DNA of 64,000 bases from Zoogloea ramigera (GTDB taxonomy: Bacteria; Pseudomonadota; Gammaproteobacteria; Burkholderiales; Rhodocyclaceae): the NCBI RefSeq assembly GCF_006539865.1, contig NZ_BJNV01000010.1, positions 1 to 64,000 of the forward strand, read 5' to 3'. The position numbers and the translations under genes were made by a program. Below are positions 1 through 7,864 of the stretch, one piece after another. Under the pieces are notes generated by a model. The model did no database searches. It saw nothing but the letters and a program-made list of their open reading frames with translations, and was not told where the DNA came from. Each line of letters begins with the position of its first letter. Position 1 is the stretch's first letter.

Positions 1-82
1 GCTGCCAAGGGGGGGGCAGGGGGGTCTGGCTACGGCGGGATGACGCGCGTCCACGCTCGCTGCCCGTCCAACCCCTCCCCGG

Positions 83-104
83 CCCTCCCCTTGTCAGGGG
101 AGGG
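83..104. repeat. short GC hairpin upstream of the universal stress gene
   Basis: A perfect 9-bp inverted repeat (CCCTCCCCT / AGGGGAGGG) around a TGTC loop. It has no trailing T run on either side, so it is not a convincing intrinsic terminator. It resembles the short GC-rich intergenic palindromes common in high-GC proteobacteria. Confidence 0.4.
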
Positions 105-224
105 AGCACTGGCTTGAGGTACCTCGCCTTGTCTCGCCGCGGGAACTTTGCCCACCGGCGGGGTTCCGACTTGAAACAGCCGGCGCGCCGTGCCGGCCCA
201 CCACCCGGAAAGAAGGAGGGCTCC

Positions 225-1109
225 ATGAACCCCTTGCGCCGCATCCTGGCCACCACCGATCTGTCTGCCCCTGCCCGCCACGCCGCCGAGCGGGCCGCCC
301 TGGTCAGCGCGGAGACCGCCGCCCAGCTCGACCTGCTGCACGTGGCCAATCTGGCGCCGCTGGAGCGCTTGCGCCAGCTGATGGGCAGCAGCCAGGCCGA
401 GCTCGAAAACCGCGTGCTCGATGCGGCGCGGAGCAAGCTGGTCGACCTCGCCGGCCAGATCCATCAACGCTTCGGCGTCGTCGCCAACCCCCGCGTGGTG
501 GCCGGCGCGCTGCTGGCCGAGCTGGCGCGGGAGTCCGACGCCCTGGCCGCCGGCCTGCTGGTGTGCGGCGCCAAGGGCGAGAGCGTGATCCGCCACTTCG
601 TGCTGGGCACCACCGCGCTGCGGGTGCTCAGCACCACCCGCTGCCCGGTGCTGGTGGTCAAGCAGCCGCCCCACGAGCCCTACCGGCGCCTGCTGGTGCC
701 CGTTGATTTCTCGCCCTCGTCGCTGCGCGCCATCCGCCACGCCCGCAGCATCGCCCCCGGCGCCGAGGTCGTGCTGCTGCACGCCTTCGACGTGCCCTTC
801 GAGGGCAAGCTGCGCTACGCCAGCGTGGACGACGAGGTGATCCACCACTACCGCATCGTCGCCAAACAGGAGGCCACCCAGAAGCTCCAGGCCCTGCGCG
901 ACCTGGCCGGCCTGCCGGCGCTGGGCACCCGCCTGCTGGTGCTGCATGGCGACCCCACCTTCCGCATCATCGAGCAGGAGCAGGAATGCGACTGCGACCT
1001 GATCGTGGTGGGCAAGCACGGCGAGAGCGTGCTTGAAGAGCTGCTCCTGGGCAGCGTCACCAAGCACGTGCTGGCCGAATCCCAGGGCGACGTGCTGGTG
1101 TCGGTGTAG
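225..1109 (+). CDS. universal stress protein, tandem UspA domains
   Basis: 294-residue cytoplasmic protein made of two UspA folds in tandem. Domain 1 ends with the nucleotide-binding signature G-x2-G-x9-G-T (GAKGESVIRHFVLGT); domain 2 has its own copy near the C-terminus (GKHGESVLEELLLGS). Tandem Usp proteins bind ATP and act in stress survival; the exact role is not visible. ATG 225 is preceded by a strong Shine-Dalgarno AAGGAGG at 213-219. An in-frame upstream extension to 114 has no such site and reads as non-coding. It stands alone, with no operon partner in the window. Confidence 0.93.
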   Translation: MNPLRRILATTDLSAPARHAAERAALVSAETAAQLDLLHVANLAPLERLRQLMGSSQAELENRVLDAARSKLVDLAGQIHQRFGVVANPRVVAGALLAELARESDALAAGLLVCGAKGESVIRHFVLGTTALRVLSTTRCPVLVVKQPPHEPYRRLLVPVDFSPSSLRAIRHARSIAPGAEVVLLHAFDVPFEGKLRYASVDDEVIHHYRIVAKQEATQKLQALRDLAGLPALGTRLLVLHGDPTFRIIEQEQECDCDLIVVGKHGESVLEELLLGSVTKHVLAESQGDVLVSV

Positions 1110-1556
1110 GCCGGCGACAGGCAGGCATTGGCGGGGTCGCGGGGCGGGGGGCGGCCGCGGCCGGTGAAGCCGAACTCCGGCGCGAACAAGGCCGTGTAGC
1201 CGTGAAAGGCGACACGGGCCGCGCCGCCCTCGAGCCCACGCAGGCGGGGGCAGGCGACGCCCTCTTGCAGAACCTGGGCGAGCGCGTCATCGATCACGCC
1301 TTGCATATTTTCCGAGCAGACTCTAGAAAACATAAGGGCATATCGCCGGTAGCCCGGCGCCGGGCTACGTGCCCTGTACCAACAGGCCTTGCCGCGCTGT
1401 CTTTAACAAGAACGCTGCACCGCCAAAGTGCTCATGCCGGTATGGGTCACAGCCCGCGGGCCCACGTCTGGCCCAGGCCAGGCTCGATGCGCTGCGGGAT
1501 AGCGCGCGGGCATCGCCGCACGGCGACTCCATGAAAAACGAAATCGAGGAGATGAA
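1110..1556. other. intergenic region with a 20-bp palindrome; no convincing gene
   Basis: About 450 bases between usp and tae4. A perfect 20-bp palindrome lies at 1349-1368 (GTAGCCCGGC and its complement). Reading frames on both strands stay open here, including a minus-strand frame from about 1333 reading into the 3' end of usp. I recognise no domain and see no ribosome-binding site. Toward tae4 a weak AT-richer stretch around 1310-1345 could hold a promoter. Confidence 0.4.
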
Positions 1557-2057
1557 ATGGTTCGACCGTCCTTTGATAAAGCCTGGGCAGCCTCCAGGCA
1601 GATTTATGATGTTGCCGACCCGGCAAGCAAGGTAGCCAAGATGATTGGCGGCTATGTCGAGAAGAACATCAACAACTCGAACAGCGAGCAGAAGTGGAAC
1701 AACACCTGCGCGGTCCGCATGAGCTACATCCTGAACCAATCTGGTTTAATCATTCCTGCCTTCCGCGGTCAGACCGTATCCGGCGCCGACAAGCGGCAGT
1801 ATTTCTTCCGCGTCAATGACCTCATCCGCTTTCTGACCTCAAAATGGGGCAAGCCCGAAATCGTCGAGTTTCCACCGTCGGACGGTGGCTCGCTAGCCGG
1901 CAAGAAGGGCTTGATTCTGTTTGAAGTGTCGGGGTGGGACGACGCGCGTGGCCATGCGACCCTGTTCAATGGCAGCGTCTGCTACGACCACTGCTACTTC
2001 AACGAACCCAACGCCACTTACCGAACCGAACGCGCCAACTTCTGGAGCCTGCCGTGA
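1557..2057 (+). CDS. tae4: type VI secretion amidase effector, Tae4 family
   Basis: 166-residue protein matching the Tae4 family of peptidoglycan DL-endopeptidase toxins delivered by type VI secretion. The catalytic cysteine is in NNTCAVRMS (C51), followed by the family-typical pattern of a repeated Ser-Gly and the motif WGKPE. The catalytic histidine lies in GHATLFNG (H133), with an acidic residue in CYD (D144). There is no signal peptide, as expected for a T6SS cargo. Start ATG 1557 follows GAGGAG. The stop overlaps the GTG start of the immunity gene (GTGA), so the two are translationally coupled. No T6SS structural genes, Hcp or VgrG are in the window, so this is an orphan cassette here. 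Confidence 0.88.
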   Translation: MVRPSFDKAWAASRQIYDVADPASKVAKMIGGYVEKNINNSNSEQKWNNTCAVRMSYILNQSGLIIPAFRGQTVSGADKRQYFFRVNDLIRFLTSKWGKPEIVEFPPSDGGSLAGKKGLILFEVSGWDDARGHATLFNGSVCYDHCYFNEPNATYRTERANFWSLP

Positions 2058-2512
2058 AGAAATTCTGGCGTGGTGTTCTGGCGGCCCCCGCTCTCGCCAT
2101 CGGCCTCGGCCCTGGCTTCGCGGCCGGCGACCCGCCTGCGTCGCCCCAGGCCGGAGCGCGCAGCTATGCCCAGAATTACAAGGACATGGTTCTGGCCAGC
2201 TGCATCGCCCAGGCCTACACGAACGACAAGAACGCAGGCACCGACGCGGGGAGCAGTGTCAGCGCGCTGAGGGACTGGACATACTACGACCTGGAAAAGA
2301 GCCCGGACGCTGTCAAGGCCCTGGTCGATGCCTATCTGGCGCGCGACTACCACAACCCGCTGGTCGAAGCCGAGATCAAGGGCGTCCGGTTCGACCTCCT
2401 GAAATGCCTGGACCTCTACCACAGCAAGGCGCTGGACAGGCTGGTCAAGCGCGTGGTCATCAACCCCGGGCGCAGTTACCGTCAAGACAACCCGGCGCCC
2501 GCAAAGCCCTGA
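2054..2512 (+). CDS. tai4: type VI immunity protein, Tai4 family
   Basis: 152-residue periplasmic protein starting at GTG 2054, overlapping the tae4 stop by four bases. The N-terminus VKKFWRGVLAAPALAIGLG is a signal peptide with likely cleavage after GFAAG, as expected because Tae4 acts on periplasmic peptidoglycan. The mature part has a Tai4-like helical pattern with two spaced cysteines (SCIAQAY and KCLDLY). Known Tai4 dimers insert a loop into the Tae4 active site; here this is inferred from gene order and family resemblance. An ATG 120 bases upstream in frame lies inside tae4 and is unlikely to be used. Confidence 0.85.
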   Translation: MKKFWRGVLAAPALAIGLGPGFAAGDPPASPQAGARSYAQNYKDMVLASCIAQAYTNDKNAGTDAGSSVSALRDWTYYDLEKSPDAVKALVDAYLARDYHNPLVEAEIKGVRFDLLKCLDLYHSKALDRLVKRVVINPGRSYRQDNPAPAKP

Positions 2513-2747
2513 TGATCATCGGCCCGGATAGCCGCAAAAGGCGGCGGTTCGGCCTGTGTCGAAGCGCTTTGGTCTTGATGCCTCTGATGTCACGGACAGG
2601 GCTGGTGTCCGGACTCCGGGCGTGCCTTTGGCAAGCTTGCCGCCATGGGCTTTCAGGCACTCTGACTACAGGCGCCGAGCGGCCCGAGACCCGCGCCTGC
2701 GTGGCTCTTCAGGGCGCTCCCAGACGCCCGGCAGCGATGTGGACATG

Positions 2748-2775
2748 AAAAAGGCGCTCAAGCCGAGCGCCTTTT
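2748..2775. terminator. bidirectional intrinsic terminator
   Basis: AAAAA-GGCGCTC-AAGCC-GAGCGCC-TTTT: a perfect 7-bp stem extended by A/T pairs, with T runs on both strands. It lies between the plus-strand tae4/tai4 pair and the minus-strand gene ending at 2795 and can serve both. Confidence 0.8.
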
Positions 2776-2794
2776 GGCTTGCGTCAGCGTTGCC

Positions 2795-3163
2795 TTACGC
2801 TTCGGGCGGCCTGGGTTTGTTGCCGCCTTTCTTGCGCTCGGACTTCTTCTTCATGCCCAGGGCGGCATATTCGTTGGAGTCGTCTCCGTACTGGCTGCAC
2901 ACCGAATCCTTGGCCCCGAGCATCTTCTGGTGGGCGCGGTGTTCGGTGTGGGCAAGCTTGTCGCGGGCGGCGTCGAGGGCGACCTGGGCGCGGATCAGGC
3001 CCGCCTGGTCGGCACCCAGCTCGTCGAAGGTGGCGGCGATCGCTTCGAGCTTGAGCTCGGGGTCGTGGGGGGCGTAGCCCTCGATGGTGGCGAGGGCGTG
3101 GAAGGCCTTGGTATCGTCGGCGACGACCTGGGCCGGGAGACGTTTGCCGGGCGTATTGCTCAT
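2795..3163 (-). CDS. hypothetical protein, 122 residues
   Basis: Small, charged, soluble protein with no signal peptide or membrane segment. The middle is mostly helical (AATFDELGADQAGLIRAQ) and the C-terminus is a lysine-rich tail (MKKKSERKKGGNKPRPPEA). I do not recognise the family. ATG at 3163 is preceded by GGAGGAAAG. A longer in-frame start at 3397 would cross an AT-rich promoter-like stretch (3185-3250) and has no ribosome site. The terminator at 2748-2775 follows its stop. Confidence 0.7.
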   Translation of the reverse strand: MSNTPGKRLPAQVVADDTKAFHALATIEGYAPHDPELKLEAIAATFDELGADQAGLIRAQVALDAARDKLAHTEHRAHQKMLGAKDSVCSQYGDDSNEYAALGMKKKSERKKGGNKPRPPEA

Positions 3164-3409
3164 GCTTTCCTCCGGGTGCGGGATATTGGTATCAAATATA
3201 TTTGTTGCGCCTGGAAAATTAGCACCATGGGGTTTTTGGTGCAAGCAAATTACTTCGATATCATGGCCGGCGGGGCTGGCACGGGGCAGGGCCGCGCCCC
3301 GCTCGCGGCGACCGGCGGGGCGATACAGCCGCGGCGCGGCATGGCCTGGGCGGGTGGGGGCGTGGTGTCGGAGCACGCCACCGGGGGCGCGCTGCACGGC
3401 CTTGTGCCA

Positions 3410-3808
3410 TGTTCAAGCGGCGACGCATCACGATCACGCCGCTGCGTTTTTGTGATTCGGGGCTGCACGCTACACATACGCCCCCGCGTGATGCGGGCAA
3501 GCGGGCGCGAGATGCGATCTCGGGCCGGCGTGCTTCGATCACGAGGCCGCAAGTTGGCACCAGACGGCCGCTAATCCTTGATTCGTCGCCTCATCATTCG
3601 AGAACGATAGCTAAAGCTCGAATCATGCGGCCTCGTTTTTCGAGCTTTAGCTATCGTGATCGTGAAACGATAGGGCTGGCTCGCATCAAGAGGCCTCGAA
3701 TTGATGAAAAGTGCTATCGAATCACGATGTCGAGCGCGCTAATGACGATGTTGCAGGCACTCATCACGATCACGCGGGCCCGAGATCGTGATTCGGGCCC
3801 GCGTGATG
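3410..3808. repeat. array A: about 19 tandem degenerate 21-nt units with long inverted repeats
   Basis: From 3410 to 3808 the sequence can be cut every 21 bases with column conservation and no phase slip. Best consensus is roughly CGATCACG-n-GGCC-n8. Units starting at 3431, 3536 and 3767 begin CGATCACG, those at 3725 and 3746 begin CGATGT, and those at 3452 and 3788 begin GTGATTCGGG. Perfect inverted repeats arise between units: 19 bp at 3604-3622/3639-3657 and 15 bp at 3769-3783/3793-3807. Since 21 is seven codons, an open frame across it reads as a seven-residue repeat (RRRITIT, GRRASIT, QALITIT). It has no start signal and I take it as non-coding. The 3164-3409 flank holds only the promoter area of the minus-strand hypothetical gene. 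Confidence 0.8.
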
Positions 3809-3847
3809 GGGGCGGAGGGGCAAGATCCGCCCTCGGCCGGGGGCCGC

Positions 3848-6757
3848 TCAGGCCCGCTCGAGGTTGAGCTTGAGCAGCCGGCGCAGGATCTCGTCGTCGG
3901 CCATGGCGGGGCTGTAGTCGGACCAGCCGTAGGCGACGGCGACGGCCTGGTCGAGGGCCTGGTGGGCGTTGGCGAGCCAGGCCGGGCGCTGGTTGTAGAG
4001 GTTGGTGAGGGTGCGCTTTTTAAGCTCGGCCTCGTGGCCGGGGCGGGCCACCGGCCGCGCGGGGAAGCCGGCGGCGGCCTCCTCGGGGGTCACGACCCAA
4101 TCCACCCAGTCGGCGGGGTTGAGCCAGTTGCTGCGCAGTGTGTCGAGCCGGCGGGCGGCGGCGGCGATGGCCTCGGCCGCCGCGCCCTCGGGGGCGCCAG
4201 CGGCGGTGTCGGCGGGGGTCATGCCGGCGGGGAAGGGGAAGGTTTCGAAGGTGGTGCTGGGGGTGTAGCGGGGGTCGTTGCCGACGCCCATCCAGGTGCA
4301 CTTCCCCAAGGACCATAGCTCATGGAGGCGGGAGTGCAGAATGCCAAAGGTGGTGTCGTCCGAGCGAGCGATGACGACGACCTGACAGTCCGGCAGAACC
4401 GCTTTGTTCAACCAGACGAGAAGCCTGTGCTTTGCAACCCTAGCCGTGCCGATGAACCTTGGAAGACCAGCAAGCTTCAAGCGCATTGCAGGCATGATCT
4501 CCCCGTGACGCCACCAGTATTTTGCACGGGCAGGGCGGTTGTTCTTGACACGTTCAGGCTTGATGTTTTCGACGACGTAGTTGTAGGGCTCCTCGAACAA
4601 AGATGCGTCCTCTGCTCTCATGCTTCCGCCAAAGTCCACAATCCATCGGTCTGCAGGTCTACGCGTGATGTCGAGGCCATTTGCCCAAGGCCTTACAACC
4701 AGGGAATTCGATTCACCGTGAGGATTGGGGCGTGATAACCAGATGCGGGCCTGATCGCCAGGAATATCAAAAGGTCCGTTCTTCTGCGGACCAATGAAAG
4801 AAACGTCCAGGTTGTCATTTAGTCGCAGGGCACTTGTCAGATCGAGTCCGTCGCCCGCAGTGAGGTCTGTGTGGATGTGCTCCACTTCAACTCCATCCAG
4901 TTTGGGAGGAAGCACGGCATCCGATACGTGCCCGAAGGCAAGCAGCGACACCCGCACCGCGGCCCCCTCATTCACCCACGGCTCGTCGCTCCACGCCTCG
5001 AAGATCCGCGTCGTCTCGGCGATGCGGTCGAGCACCTTGCGGTTGGCGCCGCCGCGGATCGAGTTGGTGGCGACGAGGCCGGCGGCCTGGCACTGGCCGG
5101 CCGCGATCTGCTCGCGGGCCCGCTCGAACCAGTAGGTCACGAGGTCGGCGCCACCGGGGACGCGGCCCTTGTATTCGCGGCGCAGGCAATCGACGTAGGC
5201 GCTGCCCAGCTCGGCGCGCATCCGCTTGTCACCGAGGAAGGGCGGGTTGCCGACGATGACGTCACAGGTGGGCCACAGGACATTGCGGGCGACGCCCATC
5301 TCGCCGTGGATCTCCTCACCGGTGATCGGGTCGATGCCGTCCCAGTCGGTGCCCTGCTGGTAGTCGATTAGCGCGTCGCGGTTCTCGATGTGGTCGAGGC
5401 GGGCCAGGATGGGGTTGCGGCGGCAGTCGTAGCCGTGCTTGAGCATCCACTGGATCTCGCCGATCCACACCGTGACCCGCGCCAGCTCGGCGGCGTAGGC
5501 GTTGATCTCGAGGCCCAGCACGTTGTCGGGGCTGGTCTCGATGGTGAGCTGGCGGTGCAGGCCGAGGGCTTCGGCGTCGAGGTTGGCGCGGTGTTCGAGG
5601 TCTTTGAGGGCGCGCAGGCTGAGGTACAGAAAGTTGCCGGAGCCGCAGGCGGGGTCGAGCACGCGGAAGTTCCTGAGCCGCTCGAGATAGCCCAGAAAGA
5701 TGCCCTGGGCGTCCTGCATGGCCTTCTGCGAACCCTTGCCGCCGGCCTGGTATTTGTCGATCAGCGGGGCGAGGCGGGCCTTGGCGGCGTTCCACTCGCG
5801 CTCCAGGGGCTCGACGAGCACCGGGCCGACGAGCTTCATGATGGTCTCGGGGTCGGTGTAGTTGGCGCCCAGCGGGGCGCGCACCTTGGGGTCGAGGCCA
5901 CGCTCGAAGAGGGTGCCGAGGATGGAGGGCTCGATGGAGGACCAATCCATCTTGCTGGCCTTGAGCAGCGCGTCGATCTCGGCGGGGATCATCTCGACCA
6001 CGTCGATGTGCTCGAACAGCCCGCCGTTGAAGTAGGCGATGTCTTCGAGCAGAAAGTCGCCGCCCGAACGCATGGCGCCAAACAGCTCGGCCACCGAGCC
6101 GGCGAGCTTGCCGGCGTCGCCCTGGCGCTTGTCGATGACGCGCTCGAAGAGCTTACGAGGGAGCAGGCCGATGTCTTCGGCAAACATGCAGAACAGGCAC
6201 TGGATGAGGAAGTGGGCGACCTTCTGGGGGTCGTGGCCGCGCGTGGTCATCGACCGGGCGATGTCGGCGAAGCGGCCGGCGGCGTCGGTGGTGATGTCGA
6301 GCACCGTGCGGCCGGGGCGAAACTTTTCGGGGTCGGTGAACAGCCAGCGCAGCTTTTGCTGGTTTTCCGGCGTGCCGATGTCCTCGAGGCGGATGGTGTG
6401 CGTCTCGCTCGGGGTGCCGGTGAAGTGGGTGTGGATCTCGGTGAGCGCGCGGTTGCTCACCACCAGCAGCGGCGGGTTGTCGAGGGCCAGGGCGTAGGTC
6501 ATGAGCTGGCGCAGCGCGCCGGCCAGGTCACCGCCGGGGCCCTTGTTCTCCCAGCCGAAGTGCCCGCGCATCCACACGTCCGCCCAGCCATGCCCGGCCC
6601 CTGTGCGCGTGGCGCCACGCTCGAAGCAGTAGTTGTCGGGGTCGGTGGGGGTGGGCACGCCGAGCATGGCGCACAGATCGAGAAAGAACGGCTGCGCACC
6701 GGCACGCTCGGAGAGGGGGTTGTGTTGCCACTTGGCGATGAACTGGGCGGGGGTCAT
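3848..6757 (-). CDS. MmeI-like single-chain restriction-modification enzyme (type IIL/IIG)
   Basis: 969-residue enzyme (MmeI is about 920) combining endonuclease, adenine methyltransferase and target recognition. The N-terminal nuclease motif is D60 with E70-N-K72 (WADV ... GWENKG), the D-ExK arrangement of MmeI. Methyltransferase motif I DPACGSGNFLY is near residue 368 and motif IV NPPF near residue 503. Residues about 610-830 are the target recognition domain and are encoded by AT-richer DNA (50-57% G+C in samples at 4381-4440 and 4561-4620, against well over 70% on either side). No separate methylase or specificity gene is adjacent, as expected for type IIL. ATG 6757 is the first start matching the family N-terminus. 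The recognition sequence cannot be predicted. Confidence 0.9.
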   Translation of the reverse strand: MTPAQFIAKWQHNPLSERAGAQPFFLDLCAMLGVPTPTDPDNYCFERGATRTGAGHGWADVWMRGHFGWENKGPGGDLAGALRQLMTYALALDNPPLLVVSNRALTEIHTHFTGTPSETHTIRLEDIGTPENQQKLRWLFTDPEKFRPGRTVLDITTDAAGRFADIARSMTTRGHDPQKVAHFLIQCLFCMFAEDIGLLPRKLFERVIDKRQGDAGKLAGSVAELFGAMRSGGDFLLEDIAYFNGGLFEHIDVVEMIPAEIDALLKASKMDWSSIEPSILGTLFERGLDPKVRAPLGANYTDPETIMKLVGPVLVEPLEREWNAAKARLAPLIDKYQAGGKGSQKAMQDAQGIFLGYLERLRNFRVLDPACGSGNFLYLSLRALKDLEHRANLDAEALGLHRQLTIETSPDNVLGLEINAYAAELARVTVWIGEIQWMLKHGYDCRRNPILARLDHIENRDALIDYQQGTDWDGIDPITGEEIHGEMGVARNVLWPTCDVIVGNPPFLGDKRMRAELGSAYVDCLRREYKGRVPGGADLVTYWFERAREQIAAGQCQAAGLVATNSIRGGANRKVLDRIAETTRIFEAWSDEPWVNEGAAVRVSLLAFGHVSDAVLPPKLDGVEVEHIHTDLTAGDGLDLTSALRLNDNLDVSFIGPQKNGPFDIPGDQARIWLSRPNPHGESNSLVVRPWANGLDITRRPADRWIVDFGGSMRAEDASLFEEPYNYVVENIKPERVKNNRPARAKYWWRHGEIMPAMRLKLAGLPRFIGTARVAKHRLLVWLNKAVLPDCQVVVIARSDDTTFGILHSRLHELWSLGKCTWMGVGNDPRYTPSTTFETFPFPAGMTPADTAAGAPEGAAAEAIAAAARRLDTLRSNWLNPADWVDWVVTPEEAAAGFPARPVARPGHEAELKKRTLTNLYNQRPAWLANAHQALDQAVAVAYGWSDYSPAMADDEILRRLLKLNLERA

Positions 6758-7005
6758 GGGGGCGGGCGGCGAGGGCGACTAAATGAGGCCGGCATTGTCG
6801 CAGAGTTTGCGGGCGGGGCGGGCGGTGGGGAGATCGTGCCCGCTGCCCTTGCGCCTTCTCCTTGAGGAGGCTTTCCCGATCTCATGTTTTGGGAACAGGT
6901 TCTCGCGGAGGCGCGGCCGCTAATCAAACCCGTAACGACGAACGGGGGTGAGAGCAGACCTTGCTGATCGGCTAACGCAGTGATGTCTGGCGCTACTGGA
7001 CAAAC

Positions 7006-7039
7006 AAAACGCCCACCTGATGCCGAGGTGGGCGTTTTT
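7006..7039 (-). terminator. terminator of the higBA cassette
   Basis: AAAACGCCCACCT / AGGTGGGCGTTTT stem with loop GATGCCG and T runs on both strands, 28 bases past the antitoxin stop. Its reverse complement is nearly identical to the terminator at 7801-7834. The 250 bases from here to the MmeI-like gene contain nothing else I can identify. Confidence 0.85.
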
Positions 7040-7066
7040 ACTTGCAGGCTGGAGAAGCGCCAGCGA

Positions 7067-7345
7067 TCACGCCAGTTCGATACGCAGATTCTTGCCGAGG
7101 GCTTTGGCCGCGCTGGTGAGTGTGGTCAGGGTCAGGCTGGTGTCGGTCTCATCCAGCAAGCGGTTCAGCGCCGCGCGGCTGGTGTGCATCTTCTCGGCCA
7201 GCGCGGTCTTGGTCAGGTTCTGGGCTTTCATCTCCTGGGCGATCTGCCAGGCCACCACGCGTTTGATCGCCACGGCGGTGGTTTCCTGCAACACGGCCTC
7301 TTCCGCGAGGAAATCATCAAAGCTGCTGCCGATATGCGGGTTCAT
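7067..7345 (-). CDS. HigA-like antitoxin, helix-turn-helix
   Basis: 92-residue XRE/Cro-type regulator. The helix-turn-helix is in the C-terminal half (LTKTALAEKMHTSRAALNRL, followed by LTTLTSAAKALGKNLRIEL). ATG 7345 follows GAGGAGC and overlaps the toxin stop by four bases (ATGA), so toxin comes first and antitoxin second, the higBA order. Antitoxins of this class neutralise the toxin and bind the operon promoter; the palindrome at 7697-7716 is the likely site. Confidence 0.85.
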   Translation of the reverse strand: MNPHIGSSFDDFLAEEAVLQETTAVAIKRVVAWQIAQEMKAQNLTKTALAEKMHTSRAALNRLLDETDTSLTLTTLTSAAKALGKNLRIELA

Positions 7346-7689
7346 GATGCGCTCCTCAGTTGTTGCAGACGCCGTTTGGCGACGTCGAGTTCTTCGGGTG
7401 GTGTGGCTTGTGATTTCTTGATGAAACCGTGCAGCAACACCATCGTGTGGCCGACCACGGTGAACAAGACCCGGGCGATCCGATCGACAAGGTGAACGCG
7501 AACCTCCCAGAGGTCTTTGGCCAGCTTGCGTACCAGGGGCATACCCAGCGGCCAACCGAACTGCACCGTCTTGATGTCTTCACCGATGGTGCGCCGCTCG
7601 CTGCCCTGCAAGGACTTGAGCCATTCGCGTACCGGTTCATTGCCACCGTCGGAGGCGAAGAAGCGGACATCCAGGATGGGAGTATTCAT
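7342..7689 (-). CDS. HigB/RelE-like toxin (phage Gp49-like)
   Basis: 115-residue RelE-superfamily protein. Typical features are the PVREWLKSL helix, the core KLAKDLWEVRVHLVDRIARV and the strand VVLLHGFIKKSQ followed by EELDVAKRRL. Such toxins cleave mRNA, usually on the ribosome. ATG 7689 gives the family N-terminus MNTPILDVRF; the frame is open nine codons further but would run through the operator. Same transcription unit as the antitoxin. The cassette sits between the restriction gene and nrdJ. Confidence 0.85.
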   Translation of the reverse strand: MNTPILDVRFFASDGGNEPVREWLKSLQGSERRTIGEDIKTVQFGWPLGMPLVRKLAKDLWEVRVHLVDRIARVLFTVVGHTMVLLHGFIKKSQATPPEELDVAKRRLQQLRSAS

Positions 7690-7696
7690 GTCTGAA

Positions 7697-7716
7697 ATGT
7701 ACCAACATTGATACAT
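7697..7716. promoter_or_regulatory. probable autoregulatory operator of the toxin-antitoxin operon
   Basis: ATGTACCAA-CA-TTGATACAT: an inverted repeat with 9-bp arms and one mismatch, starting 7 bp upstream of the toxin ATG. Size and place fit an XRE-type antitoxin operator. It is seen in sequence; binding is inferred. Confidence 0.65.
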
Positions 7717-7800
7717 AAAGACAATCTCTCACCTCTGCTGGAGTTGAGTCTGCAAATTTACGAATTACCGTGATACCGATCTACCCGGACATAGCTAAAC

Positions 7801-7834
7801 AAAACGCCCACCTCGGCATGAGGTGGGCGTTTTT
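7801..7834 (-). terminator. terminator of nrdJ
   Basis: AAAACGCCCACCT / AGGTGGGCGTTTTT stem with loop CGGCATG, 31 bases past the nrdJ stop. It is nearly the exact reverse complement of the terminator at 7006-7039, so the toxin-antitoxin cassette lies between inverted copies. Confidence 0.85.
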
Positions 7835-7864
7835 GGTTACTGCTTTACGTTAGCTACCAGCCGC

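Noticed and set aside
30-1067. Long minus-strand reading frame opposite the universal stress gene
   Set aside because: Low-complexity Ala/Gly/His/Gln composition, no ribosome site and complete overlap with a clear Usp gene. It is a high-GC shadow frame, as are most other long antisense frames in the window.
848-1333. Minus-strand frame starting MFSRVCSENMQGVIDD
   Set aside because: Third-position G+C looks gene-like, but the opposite strand is equally open, half the frame is antisense to usp and there is no recognisable domain or Shine-Dalgarno.
3409-3867. Plus-strand frame of 152 residues across array A as a coding gene
   Set aside because: Open only because 21 is a multiple of three; no ribosome site and only a seven-residue repeat pattern; other frames are open too.
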